Positions 21,701 through 33,070 of a DNA stretch of 64,000 nt are shown piece by piece (the first letter of the stretch is position 1; each line of letters opens with the position of its first letter). The notes beneath the pieces are model-generated. The model saw only the letters and a program-made list of their open reading frames with translations, had not been told where the DNA came from and ran no database searches. The stretch covers positions 38,486 to 102,485 of the forward strand of contig JAALGZ010000076.1 in NCBI GenBank assembly GCA_015227615.1, given 5' to 3'. The stretch comes from Labyrinthula sp. Ha (taxonomy: Eukaryota; Sar; Bigyra; Labyrinthulida; Labyrinthulaceae). A program made the position numbers and the translations under genes.

Positions 21701-22715
21701 CCTTTAAGCGTTCCGTTAGATGTGCTTTTGTAAATCATGTCTCCAGTTGCTCCTACTAACTTTGGAATATTTAAATTTTCTAAATCACAAAGTAAACGAC
21801 CATGCTTGTTACCACAAATATGATAGCTTGCAACTGAATCTAAGATCAAAAAATCATTTGAAGTTTTTTCTTGAATTTTTAAAATTTTAAAATCTCCATA
21901 AAAATGTCAATAAGTGCATTTGCAAAGCTGTTATTATTATTATCATTGTCGTTTTTTTAGTCGTTTTTCATCTTATTACTGAGCCTGAACTTATATGCAC
22001 TATGTCCTTCGCGCTTGTAAATGGTGCAATAACATGGATTCTTGCGTTCTGGCTTAAATTGTGCTGGTTGATTACAACAAGAACAAGCAAACACAGATCT
22101 GTATTGTACGTTTGATCTCTTCACGTAATCCTCTTGCTGTTTCTCGGCAATAACTAGAAGTGTCCCTTAAATCTCAGTGCATCCAGATTTACTTTCAGGT
22201 GATAAATGATCGTTAAAAAGTATTTCCTATTAAAGTAAAGAAATAACCATCGATGTTAGAGCAAATAGAAAAAGTTTATGAAAGATATTTGCTTCTTGCG
22301 TAACTCCGCCTAACATAATAAAATCACGGTAATTTTTGTTAAAGTTTTTTAATTTTTCTAGGAAAAAGCGTCCAGAGGGATTGTTTAATTTGTCTTCAAG
22401 AGTTAAAAGATATTGATCCTTGTTGCCAATGCAGTATTCTTCCACGATTTGCAAAGCTGTAGCTGGAGATTTAACTCCATGAACCAAGTAATGGAGTGAA
22501 ATATCAATATGACGTCTCAAAATGGTAATTGCTTTTGCTTTTTTTTCTTTTTCGTTGGATTGAATGAATGCAAACGTATCTTGAGTGTTTGTAAAATTTT
22601 CTTGATTATTTACAGTAGATTCTAGTCCTTTGGACTCCAAAAGGATGGTAACATATTCTTTCCATTCTAAATAGTTTTTCTTGTCGCGTAAAATGATTCC
22701 TGGATTTTCTTGCAT
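18723..22715 (-). pseudogene. Copia E gag-pol relic
   Basis: Read from the right: gag 22715-22230 (begins MQENPGIILRDKKNYLEW); protease at 21849-21631 with ILDSVASYHICG, where the catalytic DSG has become DSV; integrase start 21641-21180 (SLFGHQGIENF, CKTCELNNIKH); a hinge region 20721-20311 (LFLGYNHKTGEALTL); RT fragments 20273-19986 and 19333-19028 (SLVGSLTYISIVCRPYISFQ), and RNase H remnants to 18723. At least five frame breaks. Closest relative in the window is copia C, with which it shares gag start, hinge and LTR layout. Not functional. Confidence 0.82.
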
Positions 22716-22778
22716 CTTGATATCTTGTTGGGTTCCTAAAGTAATTAAATATTTTACTTCATTTTATAGGTGCGTTTT

Positions 22779-22790
22779 CGGCTGTTAATC
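22779..22790 (-). promoter_or_regulatory. Primer binding site of copia E
   Basis: Minus strand GATTAACAGCCG directly beside the LTR at 22791, one base from the GGTTAACAGCCG of B and C; complement resembles a tRNA-Asn anticodon arm. Confidence 0.65.
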
Positions 22791-22981
22791 TGTTGAGAGA
22801 AAAGAAGTTTCTGTTTTTTGAATGAAAATATTTAACCCTTATTTTAGTCTGCCTTGGTATCATACAAAGTAGAATGCCAAGGAGACGCACAAAACTACTT
22901 AGCCTACGCAAACATTTCTTGAAAACTAACTCCATTTTAAATAGTTTTGCCTTCCTTGGGATAATCCCAAGTCATATCAAA

Positions 22982-23520
22982 TTATCCTCCACGTTCTAAG
23001 CATCTTTTCACACACGTAATTAATTTTTTAATATTGTTATCTTCGCTAGCGTCAACACCTTCTTTAGCTTTTTTCATGATTCGTTTTACTAATATTTTGT
23101 CAAACAATATACCTGGAAAATTGCGATGTAGAGCGACATCTGCCGCTGCAATTCCACTGTCGGCAACTCCTAGGTGTTTAATCATTCTTAATTCATCTGT
23201 TGTAAGCTGTTGCACATATTTTTTAATCTTTCCTAGTGCTTATACCTCATGATAACAACGATTTTTGTTAATTACGACGAAAATGTACTTAGAAGTTTCA
23301 AGATTAAGCTTAATGTTAACTTCAAACGAGCAATTTTTGTCTGAACTACACTTAATTATACATCGGTTAAGTCTTTTGCAGTTCCAACCCCACTTAGCAA
23401 AACTGATTGCCTCGTCAAAGTAGTGAGAAGCACGAGTTTTTCACTTAAATCGACCACTGGCAAGTCTACTGACCACTTCCAGCATTTCTTCTGAGGTAGA
23501 ATACGTTGCTGAAGTCCATT
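22982..23520 (-). pseudogene. MULE transposase 2, N-terminal fragment
   Basis: Minus strand reads RCIIKCSSDKNCSFEVNIKL (DNA-binding segment, about 23370-23300) and then YVQQLTTDELRMIKHLGVAD, FPGILFDKILVKRIMKKA and KKLITCVKRCLERGG. Each block aligns with MULE 1 and MULE 3. The sequence stops at LERGG, before the catalytic Asp, where copia E's right flank begins, so the catalytic part is missing. Confidence 0.75.
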
Positions 23521-26186
23521 TTCCAAGTACTTCTGTTTTTCTGAAAGCTCTTTTTCACAATTAAGAATTAAAGCACGGAAAACAAGTCGAACTATTAACG
23601 GCTGAAGTGATGCCTCTGACAGATGTATTCACAGCTGGGAACCTATCAGACAGAGTAGCCAGTTTCACAAACCCTAACTGTAACCACAGGTAACTGCAGA
23701 AGTTATTCTACTACCTGTACCAACTCTTAGTTTCTAGAGCAACATAAATTGCACACTAAAGCAAGAAAGAAGTTCTACCGAAACTTTATGCTGAGATGGT
23801 GACCGGGCAGGACGAAACACAAACAAAACAACAACAACTTCTAGCCGAAGTTTTCCACAAGAATTAACCAAAGTGCCAAGTTGAACCAGTTGAGACTATG
23901 CCCAAAACATGCACAAAACAAAATACCGTGAATCAGAAAATTAACGCATGTGCTAATTTCCTACAACTTCTGATTTGCTTTTCTCTTCAGGGTCTAGAAC
24001 CTCTGGTTGGACGTTCGTCCCTTTGCTTTCGTCTTTTTGCATAGTTTTTGTTCGTAATTTTGTTTTGAAATTTGCCCAAAATATTTGTGTACGCCCTCTT
24101 TAAATTTTATCCAAGTATAGGGATTCACAAATCTGCGCATCGAATATTCAAACGAAGTATGATGAAAAATCGCGATTCCGCGCATTGCAAATTTCGTCTG
24201 TGGGAAATCGCCACTCTGCGCATACTTTATTCAGACGAAGTATGATAAAAAAAAGTTTGGGAAATCGATTTGAACAATAAAATCACGAGGAGTATCTGAC
24301 TCCGAAGACAAAAAATCCGAATCCACAGCTATATCCAGATAAAACTTGGTAAAACGAAGAAACATAAAATCATGACATTTTATAACTATAAATAACAAGA
24401 AGAACAAGTATAAAGTGTACAATGGAAATATTTTTGAAAATCGAATTTTAGGTAAGAGATCTGGTTAATCCCCTTACAAATAAAAGTAGTTGTGTGATAA
24501 TATTTATTGAAGGTTTTTTGTCCTATACTTTCTTGTTTCAGATATACAAAAATTGAACAAATAAAAGATAAATAACTTTGGTAGCTGTTTTATTTTTTCT
24601 CAGCTCATTTCTGGGATCGCAAAAAAAATAGAACGGGTATATATTCCAAAGTTTCCACAACAATACTGTACCAATAACGAGAAGCAAAAGGGGCATTTTA
24701 TACCTGAAAAAAACCTTAAAATAATTCTTGTATTTTCATATCACATGAAAACTGAGAAGAGGAATAAAATAGACACATTCTCAGAAATATATCTAAACAT
24801 TCCGCTTCATGAAAACAGGTTATTAGTATACTTTTGTTGGTTCTCATATTCTATGTGTATATTGATTACAAAAAATTACCATGCATATCTTCACTGAAGC
24901 CAACTACTCAAGCTATCAAAATAATAACATCCTCATCAGCACACCACAAAATATGCATTCCAGGTTCAAATATTTATTCATTTATTCTGCCAAACAGTCA
25001 GACGAAAACTGCTTACAACCTATGTTTGAGTTTTTAAAACCTGAGCAAATGATTTTCACTGCTCTAAGTCCAGCTCATCTCTTCCAAAATTTGAAACACA
25101 AAAATATCATCCGAAATATAAACTAATGTTAAAATAAATAAATTTTGTTTTTTTGTATATGGAAGAAGAAGCTGATGTTCTGATTTCTAATAATTGAAAA
25201 ACAAAGATAGAAATTGATTGAGTGGGTGAGGTATAACCCAACCTTTGTTGAGAGCCAAATGGAGCTCATGTGGGTAAAAGAGACTTTTTTTGATTTGATA
25301 CTTGATTGACTGCAGTTATATTTAAAGAAAGCGGATATTAGAAATGATGGAAAAACTTGATTGTAATGCCATATTGGAATGTAACAAAAGTATAAAAAGT
25401 GATGACATGTTTTGGTGAAATGCAGTTGTAGTAAGGATCTAATGCAAGCTTTAATTTACTGAATATAGTTTTATAAGGTTTATTAAGCCTTAAGTACTAT
25501 ATAGAAGAACTTTACAAGAGTTTTAGAAATCCATGAAGAAAAACGAAGTTAATAGGAATAAGAAGTTTAAATGAGAACTTGACCTACTCAATAATAGAGC
25601 AACTAAAATTTTCATACCCTTTGAAATAGCGAAACCCCTTGACCTTTAAAAGAAAGTTAATTTTATCATTGTTCTAATCTTTTTTGTGTGTTCTTGTCTT
25701 ATTCTCAAACATTTGTTATTGGTTTAAGGTGTTAGATCGTTATAATGTCTACGTAGCACATCTCGGCGAGGTTGGCAAACTTGTTTATGCAATAAACAGA
25801 CTTTTTCGTAAATTTTAGCTCATTATGTTTCTCTTTTCAGTTCCAGGGGTAGTGGTCAAGGCAAACTTATTTAGTAAAAGGACTAAGACCATTGTTAATT
25901 TCTCTGTTCATTAACAAAAGTTTTTAAGTTTCTTACAGAAAGCAGTGCTATCACATAAGATAAAACAATCAGAACAAAAGCAAAATAAGATAAAATATTT
26001 TATACTGTAAAATGTGTTTATACTTAGGAATTATTATTTTGGAATAATTTGGAATAAAAATCAGATCGATTGAATATTTTTCAAAATAAAAACATTTTTA
26101 AACGGGATTCTCATTAATTCCCGAGAAAAAATATATTTCTCGAATTTCAAATAAAAATAAAACAATTGAAACAAAAAACATAGAAA
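23521..26186. other. Gene-free stretch upstream of the Roco gene
   Basis: AT-rich, no recognisable coding motif. A short direct repeat containing TCTGCGCAT and ACGAAGTATGAT occurs near 24129 and 24212. The 3' part must hold the promoter of the Roco gene, but I cannot point to a specific element. Confidence 0.55.
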
Positions 26187-28760
26187 ATGTCATTTAAAGC
26201 CCCATCAATTAAACAACAATTTGAGAACAGAAATCAAAGTAGGAAGCTCATCATTCAATGGTTTGTTTATTTCCATATCTAATTCATAGGTCTTGTGATG
26301 AGAATTATCACCCAATTGAAAGGGAAAGGTTTGAAAAAGAAGCAGAAGAGTTTGTTAAGGTAGTGAATGTAGATGAAGAGATTGTGATATTGACGTGTTC
26401 ATGAATTTTGTTTTAATTCTTTAGTTTTTACTTCTGTCCTTTATATTTTATTGGAAAAAACATTTCTCTTTGGTTTGAAAAGTTTCCAAAGGTTGAACAA
26501 CTTGAGTATTTTCTTCTATTGTTTTTATATTAGGTTTTTTTATTGTCATTTAAACGCCTTGAATTTTATTGGAATGGAAAAAATAAAACAAAAACTAAAT
26601 ATTCAGTCACTAATGCACACTTTTTGTTGTTTTCATGTTTTAGTTTTACTTGTTGCAATATTCCAGAAGATAATTCTCTTTCTAAGTTTTTAAAAGGACA
26701 AAAAATAAAGTCAATAAAGTAAACTTTTTATTTATATTAATAATAGACTTAATGAAAATAACATCAAAGAAAAAACACTTGTTAAAATATTGAAAGAAGT
26801 TTCAAAAATGAATGCTTTGATAAGTGTTTTGTATTTTCTTTTCTTTTCTTTATTTCTAGTATTCAAGAAGATAACTTGAGCTTTCAAAATGCAGAAGTTA
26901 CCAATTTAATAAAAGAATGTTTGGAAAATTCACCTTCTTTGTTGAAGTTTATGTTCTTTTTTGTTTTTTATAACTTTCAGTTTGAGAATTGGTGAAATAA
27001 ATATTGAAGAAAACAAAAATGAAGTTCAACATTCACTTGATAATCATTCTTCTCTTTTATTATTTGAACTTGGAAAGAATATTTTCAATACTAAAAAGTT
27101 AGAAGAAAGAATGAAAAATTATGTTTCAATAGCGCTAAAAGATGACTACGATGGACTAACTCTTTTAAATGAATGTCAAGTTCTTTTCATGGGTGATGGA
27201 AGAGTTGGAAAAACTTCTACCATAAGAAGTTTATTTGACAGGAGTTTTTTACTTGAAAATGACTCAACTTTAGTTTTGAATAATATTGATATATTTTCAA
27301 TAAAGCCAAATAATTATAACTGGAACTCAATATCTAAATATGAACTAAGTGTTCAAAGAGTAAAAAATAGTCTTCCTCGTGTTGTTTATTATGATTTTGA
27401 TCCTAATCAAGAAGTTGAAACAAAATATAAACTTGATTTTGAAAAAGAACTTCTTTCAAGAACAGTTTCTGATGAAAAGTTTATTGAAAATATGAAAACA
27501 GATAGTTTTGTTTTTGGTACAAATGATGTTTATTTTCGTGTTTATGATTTTGGTGGACAAGAAATATTTTCTTCTGTTCATCATATTTTTATGAACTCAA
27601 ATTCACTTTATTTTCTAGTTTTTAATATGACAAAAATATCTCAAAATGATTTATTTAGATTAAAATTTTGGTGTGAAAGTATTTTAAAAAATGCAGAAAA
27701 AGCACCTGTTATTTTTATTGGTACATATTTAAAAAGATATAAAATAAAGAATGTTAAAGATATAAATCTAGAAAAAATACAAAATACACTTCGAAACTTT
27801 GTTGAAAATCTATCTTCTGAGTTAAATATATTGGAAAATGATATGAATATTTTCTTTCCTATTGAGAATTCAAAATTAGATTCTCAAGAGAAAAAAGAAA
27901 TAAAAGATAAAATGAAAAGTCTTGTTTCTGGAGCAGCTGGAATAAATAAAGAAAACTTTCTTAATTTTGAAATAAGAACTGCTTGGCTTCTTTTCCTGGA
28001 TAATTGTCGAGAACAAACAAATATTATGACTTTAAAAGAATTTGAAGATAAATCTTATTCTTGTGGTTTTAAAGATTGGGAGGTTGAAGATATGCTTGAA
28101 ATATATTCAAGAGCTGGTTTAATTTGTTATTTTCCTGATCTAGATTTAGAAGCAGATGAAAACTTTATATTTTTTGCACCTGCTTATCTTGCTCAAGGCT
28201 TAGGTAGTTTTATCAGAGATCCAAATTTTCATGAACTTGCATTTAGAATTCCAAGTAATAAATTTTCTTTATATAGAATTTATGTTGATAAAGGAAAACT
28301 AAATAAAGAACTTTTTAATATTTTAGTAAAAGAATATTCTGATAAAGAAAAGAAATATATTTTAAGTTTGGCTCTGAATAGTTTGGTTTTAATACCTGTA
28401 GAAAAAGAAAATGATGTTTTTATTCTTCCTGAATTACTTCCTGAACTAAAGAGAGCAAAAATAAAACCCTCTCTCAGAACTGATATTAAAATAGTTTTCA
28501 AAAGTCTTGTTCGTTTGGCTGTTTTTGTAAGAGTTGTCTTTTTATTTCAAAAGGATGAAGATATTCATGAATCACTTTTATTCAAAGGATTTTCAAGAAT
28601 TATTTTCAAGAATAAAAAGATAGTTGATATTTTTTTAAACACTGAAACTGAAATTAGTTTTACTCTTGTTCAAGGAAATAATTTAGAGTGGTTAAAACAA
28701 AATGTTGAGCTGATTTCTGAAGAGTTACAAGAACTTAAAAAAAATGATGTAGTTTTGTAG
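26187..28760 (+). CDS. Roco protein (LRR-ROC-COR GTPase), eight exons
   Basis: Predicted exons 26187-26260, 26290-26394, 26425-26505, 26534-26605, 26644-26718, 26747-26830, 26860-26946, 26981-28760; total 2358 nt, 785 residues, no internal stop. All seven introns start GT, end AG, are 28-38 bp and lie in phase 2. Exons 3-7 each give about one leucine-rich repeat (for example LNENNIKEKTLVKILKEVSK). The last exon holds the ROC GTPase: P-loop GDGRVGKTS (residues about 264-272) and switch II DFGGQE (about 382-387); the G4 position reads GTYLKRY, not canonical NKxD. A COR domain follows to the end. Roco proteins are dimeric GTPases acting in signalling; no kinase domain is present. The intron calls are inferred from frame and splice signals. 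Copia C inserted 60 bp after the stop. This is the only clear host gene here. Confidence 0.83.
26261..26980 (+). other. Seven ultrashort introns
   Basis: Introns 26261-26289 (29 bp), 26395-26424 (30), 26506-26533 (28), 26606-26643 (38), 26719-26746 (28), 26831-26859 (29), 26947-26980 (34). All GT...AG, pyrimidine-rich before the AG, all phase 2. Intron 4 has a weaker donor, GTCACT, and is the least certain. Confidence 0.75.
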
Positions 28761-28837
28761 GAAAGTGAAATAGCTTCAATAATGTCTTCTGCAATTAAGC
28801 CAATTTGCTCTCTTTAGTGGTGTTGAGTATATGGTTT

Positions 28838-28996
28838 TGTTGAAATAACAAATGTCAGAAGTTATATTTGTTCGCCTGAATAATAATATAAATATAATAT
28901 AAGTAGACTTGCTCTTTATCGTATAGTTCAAAGTAGATTTTTAATACATATCTAATTGTTTAAAAAGGAAATATATTGAACTTCATTTTTATAATA
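28838..28996 (+). repeat. 5' LTR of copia B
   Basis: Starts TGTTGAAATAAC and ends TTTATAATA; the 3' terminus is TA rather than the usual CA, fixed by comparison with the 3' LTR and by the GGTTT duplication. Confidence 0.92.
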
Positions 28997-29008
28997 GGTT
29001 AACAGCCG
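28997..29008 (+). promoter_or_regulatory. Primer binding site of copia B
   Basis: GGTTAACAGCCG directly after the 5' LTR. It is the exact complement of CGGCTGTTAACC, the 5' stem and anticodon loop (anticodon GTT) typical of tRNA-Asn, and not of any tRNA 3' end ending in CCA. Confidence 0.75.
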
Positions 29009-29017
29009 AACAGCAAC

Positions 29018-32000
29018 ATGGAAAATAAGAATAAAATCAATCCCCTCATAGGGGAACAAGACTACTCCATTTGGAGATGGAGAATAGAAGCTCTCTTAAA
29101 TGAGAAAGAGGTGATGGTTCACCTAGAGCTGCAACTAACCGCAATAGAAAACGGTAATGATCCACTGGAAGGTATAGCTGTCAGGAAAAATAATGCTATA
29201 CTTACTTCACTCCTCATCAACAGAATCTCCGACAATGTTCTTCTAAGGATCCATGGAATTGAAGCAGCTGGAAATATCTGGCTCAGACTTAAGGAAATGT
29301 TCGCTCTGACTGACAGAGTCCAACGTCAGATAGCCAAAGACAGGTACGTCAATCCAACAGGCGCCACTTTGACTGATAAGCTCCATGACTTCGAAGTAAA
29401 CGTCAGGTCCTATGAACAAGCCGGAGGGAGAATTGATGAAGAGGAGAAGATAGAGAGGGCGATAAAGATCATCAATACTCAGGAAGCGAAGCTTCTACAG
29501 ATTGCTGTGGATTCACAACCTGAGCTTTTCACTTTTGACAAAATTTTACGTCGTTTACATATTTTGGCAAACAAGATTCACAGATCAAGAATTACCCAAA
29601 ATCAAAGGGGGTCGCAATCCGCAAGGAACGCGACCAACACGAGTGCCCGCAAAAAGGGTTTACAATGTCATCATTGTAAACGCTTTGGGCACGTAAAAGC
29701 GCAGTGCAGGAACCTAAAATGTTCCAACTGCAACGGCTTCGGCCACTTTACTAAAGATTGTAGGGTAAAGACAGAGAAACAAGCCAATCTAGCAAACAGA
29801 AGCAATACAGATGACGAAGATCTGTTAAACATGAATGAAGGTCAATCTCAAGTGACGTCTTCAACTAAAACAACCACATATTTAAAGGAATTACAGGGAT
29901 TTATGGTAGATATGAATAGAAAAAACGAAAAAGAAAAACAAAAATTAAATAATAATGAAAAAACAAAACAAAAAGAAGATAAAAATGGAAAAACAAAACA
30001 AAAAGAACATAATAAAAAGGAAAACAAAAAGATACATAGATTGATATTTGACAGTGGGGCGAGCGAGCATATCGCACCCACATCACTTGAAAAATATATG
30101 TCCAACATTACGACCATTGAGAACACGAAAGTAGCAGGAATTAACACTTCAGTAAACACCAACAAGAAAGGCACTCTCAAGATCAAAATAGATGATAAGA
30201 TTTTAAAACTGAACGAAGTGTACCTGATCAACTCAAACAATCCAATACTTATCTCACTGGGCAAACTGGCCACCAAAGGATTCAACTTTGAAATGGATGA
30301 CAAAAAATTAGTCATCCAAAATGGCCATATTAGTTCCCTAAAAATACAGAAAAAATACAATAACCTATATGAATCCAAAGGCGAAGTGGTAGCTGCAAAC
30401 TCCTTTTATCACAGACTCTTTATGCATCCAAATGAAATAACACTTTCAAAAACATTGAACTTCTACAACAAGTCATCTTCTTTATCTTCAGCAAAAAGAG
30501 TATGTGAAACATGCAATTTATGCAAGGATACCCGCCTTCCAAATAAATCAACCAGAAAGATATCTCAAACGAAGGAAAACGAGAGACTTTACGGAGATAC
30601 CGTCAAAACGGGATACATTTCTAAAAAGGGAAAAAGAGGTTTTGTATTACTAACTGATAGTTTCTCAAAAATGAAATTCATTAGGACTTACGTAAAAGCA
30701 TCTGAAGTACCTGCTCTGGTCATCAATATATTGAATCAAATAAAACAAACTAAAGGAAAGTTTCCAAAAGAAATTTACTGTGATCAAGGCACAGAATTTA
30801 AAAATAAGAAGCTAAAGGTGTTTCTCCAACAAAATGCAATTGGCAGAAAATTTAGTGCCAAGTATACACCTCAACAAAATGGTGTCTCTGAAAGGTCAAA
30901 TAGAACTGTCCTAGAGAAAATAAAACTCACACTAAATGATGCCAATATATCCCAACTATATTGGAATTACGCGGCAACTTATGCCGTATATATGTTAAAT
31001 AGAACCTGGAACAACGGACCCAACGGGGTTCCTTTTCATATATTTTACAACAAAATACCCGATTTGAATGATATCTTCCGCTTTGGAGAAGTTGTATATT
31101 ATAGAAAAGAAAATATTGATAAAAAGTTGATACCCAAAAATAGTAAAGGGTTATATCTTGGACCGTCTAATATATCATCTGAATCGGCCATTTTAGACAG
31201 CAATACCAGAAACGTGGTATTTACGAGAAATTTTAGAAACAAATATAGAGAACACTCAATCAAGACCAGGGAGAAAGGCAACTGGTCCATCAACAACATT
31301 CCAGATAAAGATCCATATCAACAATTCTTAAAGATAAGAGAAGAAGATACAAACGAGGAAACAAGTCATTGGGTAAGACGTTCTCCAAGACTTAAAAATA
31401 AAAGTCAAACAGCATATCCTATCACCGTGAACTTTACCTTGGCTAAGAAGCTTGAAGAATATAAAGTTCAATACCATGACATATTTTCTGCAAGCGAAGT
31501 TAAAAGAAATAAACTTCCAAGAAGTTTCCGCGAAGCAATGAACTCAGAAGAAAAGAATAGCTGGCTCTCTGCTTACAAAAAGGAACTTGAAAAGTTCATA
31601 AATATCGCAAAATGTAAGTTCATCCACAAAAACAACATCCCTCAGAACACCAGAATATATAACTTCATTGAAATATTTACTAAAAAATATGATAATATCA
31701 AAAAGAAGCCAGTGTATAAGGTGCGCTTTGCGGCCGATGGAAGTCAAGCTCCACCTCTGGAACCAGTATACTCACCTGTGAGTAATAAGGAAAGCGTTCG
31801 CATCTTTCTTGCACATGCTTCGGCGTGTAGTCACAGAATATATCAAGTAGACATAACAAACGCCTATCTCAACGCTTCGTTAGATAATCAACGCTTCTAT
31901 AACCTCCCACAAATATATCGATCCAAGAGAAAGTCCTACGTCTGGGTATCTGATCGTGCAGTGTATGGGCTCAAGGAGTCTGGCAGAAAATGGTTCCTTC

Positions 32001-33070
32001 ATATATCAGCATCGTTAATAAGCTTCGGATTTACCACATCAGATGTCGAGATGACCTTGTTCAAGAGGAGGAATGAAGATGGTGAATACGACTTTATCTT
32101 AATTTATGTTGATGATATTTTGATTTCAGTTAAGAAGGATTACAATGCGCACAAGATTCTCCGAGAATTGCAATCGGTGTATGATATCAAGAGCACCGAT
32201 AAGGCTCAAAACTTTATAGGTTTCGAGATTATCGATAATTCGAATACCAAATTTATATCATTACAAAATTACATTACTAAATCTGCCGACCTTTTTGATC
32301 TGGAACGCAGTAAAACGATAGAAACCCCGCACCAACCAGGTGTATATGTGCTCCAGGAGGATAATACGATAAATCCAACGCTGTATCAACGAATTGTGGG
32401 CATACTTCACTTCATCTGTGAGATGGTGAGGCCCGACATATCATTTATTGTCAATAGACTTGCAGTTTTTACAAAAAAGCCGGCGATTGAGCACCTACGA
32501 GCCGCAAAAAGGGTATTAAAATACTTACTAGGAACAAAAGAATATGGAATCCACTATAAAAAGAATAAGAAGATATTTGAAATGTATATATTTAGCGATG
32601 CTTCTTGGAAAAATGTTACGGGGGACCTGTCGAGTTTGGATGGGCACATTATACTGCTAAATGGAGGACCAATATGTTGGAAGAGCAAGAAGCAGAAAAA
32701 TATATCGAAATCTAGTACAGAAGCGGAAGTAGTAGGTCTCACGAGAGCCTTATCAACCGCCGAGTGGGTGAAGAATCTACTTACGTTTCTGGAAGTTGAT
32801 AAACTTAAAGTGAGAATATTCACGGACAGTTTGTCGACTATCAAGCTGTTGCAGGGACAAACTCTGTCAGAGAAGTCCCGCCATATGGGAGTTAATTTCT
32901 TTTTCACAAGGAAGATAATAAAGAAGAATGAATGGCAGTTATCACATATCAGCGGTTTGCAAAATCCGGCTGATCTGTTCACGAAGCCGGTCTCTAAGAT
33001 ATCCTATTTAAAATTGAGAAACTACTTGGTAAAGAAGAACGTGAGCAATGGAAGGAGGGAAACCGGGTAG
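29018..33070 (+). CDS. Copia B gag-pol polyprotein (intact, 1350 aa)
   Basis: Single frame starting MENKNKINPLIGEQDY, 21 bases after the LTR. Domains in order: gag; two CCHC zinc knuckles at about 217-230 (CHHCKRFGHVKAQC) and 237-250 (CSNCNGFGHFTKDC); a lysine-rich linker; aspartic protease FDSGASEH at about 345; integrase with H-H-C-C (YHRLFMHP, CETCNLC) and catalytic GDTV, CDQGTEF and GVSERSN, the last two spaced by 35 residues; RT with AVYGLKESGRKW and YVDDILIS near 1031; RNase H with FSDASWKN near 1191 and SSTEAEVVGL. The frame ends in a TAG abutting the 3' LTR at 33071. Gag and pol being fused in one frame, expression ratio must be set some other way. All catalytic residues are present, so the protein should be functional; the family call is certain. 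Confidence 0.96.
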   Translation: MENKNKINPLIGEQDYSIWRWRIEALLNEKEVMVHLELQLTAIENGNDPLEGIAVRKNNAILTSLLINRISDNVLLRIHGIEAAGNIWLRLKEMFALTDRVQRQIAKDRYVNPTGATLTDKLHDFEVNVRSYEQAGGRIDEEEKIERAIKIINTQEAKLLQIAVDSQPELFTFDKILRRLHILANKIHRSRITQNQRGSQSARNATNTSARKKGLQCHHCKRFGHVKAQCRNLKCSNCNGFGHFTKDCRVKTEKQANLANRSNTDDEDLLNMNEGQSQVTSSTKTTTYLKELQGFMVDMNRKNEKEKQKLNNNEKTKQKEDKNGKTKQKEHNKKENKKIHRLIFDSGASEHIAPTSLEKYMSNITTIENTKVAGINTSVNTNKKGTLKIKIDDKILKLNEVYLINSNNPILISLGKLATKGFNFEMDDKKLVIQNGHISSLKIQKKYNNLYESKGEVVAANSFYHRLFMHPNEITLSKTLNFYNKSSSLSSAKRVCETCNLCKDTRLPNKSTRKISQTKENERLYGDTVKTGYISKKGKRGFVLLTDSFSKMKFIRTYVKASEVPALVINILNQIKQTKGKFPKEIYCDQGTEFKNKKLKVFLQQNAIGRKFSAKYTPQQNGVSERSNRTVLEKIKLTLNDANISQLYWNYAATYAVYMLNRTWNNGPNGVPFHIFYNKIPDLNDIFRFGEVVYYRKENIDKKLIPKNSKGLYLGPSNISSESAILDSNTRNVVFTRNFRNKYREHSIKTREKGNWSINNIPDKDPYQQFLKIREEDTNEETSHWVRRSPRLKNKSQTAYPITVNFTLAKKLEEYKVQYHDIFSASEVKRNKLPRSFREAMNSEEKNSWLSAYKKELEKFINIAKCKFIHKNNIPQNTRIYNFIEIFTKKYDNIKKKPVYKVRFAADGSQAPPLEPVYSPVSNKESVRIFLAHASACSHRIYQVDITNAYLNASLDNQRFYNLPQIYRSKRKSYVWVSDRAVYGLKESGRKWFLHISASLISFGFTTSDVEMTLFKRRNEDGEYDFILIYVDDILISVKKDYNAHKILRELQSVYDIKSTDKAQNFIGFEIIDNSNTKFISLQNYITKSADLFDLERSKTIETPHQPGVYVLQEDNTINPTLYQRIVGILHFICEMVRPDISFIVNRLAVFTKKPAIEHLRAAKRVLKYLLGTKEYGIHYKKNKKIFEMYIFSDASWKNVTGDLSSLDGHIILLNGGPICWKSKKQKNISKSSTEAEVVGLTRALSTAEWVKNLLTFLEVDKLKVRIFTDSLSTIKLLQGQTLSEKSRHMGVNFFFTRKIIKKNEWQLSHISGLQNPADLFTKPVSKISYLKLRNYLVKKNVSNGRRETG

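Larger units (their letters stand above)
18472..22915 (-). mobile_element. Copia-type LTR retrotransposon E (decayed)
   Basis: Diverged direct repeats start at 18472 and 22791, both TGTTGAGAGAA, and both carry AGTCTGSCTTGGTATCA about 55 bases in. Between them, on the minus strand, lie gag, protease, integrase, RT and RNase H fragments in copia order. The LTRs have clearly diverged, so this is an older insertion. The right edge (near 22915) is approximate because the repeats fade out. Confidence 0.8.

Noticed and set aside
24129-24260. Short direct repeat around TCTGCGCAT and ACGAAGTATGAT as a possible regulatory array
   Set aside because: Only two diverged copies, no link to a gene start, and no third copy in the window.
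29848-30378. Minus-strand hydrophobic frame opposite copia B gag-protease
   Set aside because: It is the shadow of the lysine- and asparagine-rich linker on the plus strand; the phenylalanine-rich pattern is a composition effect.
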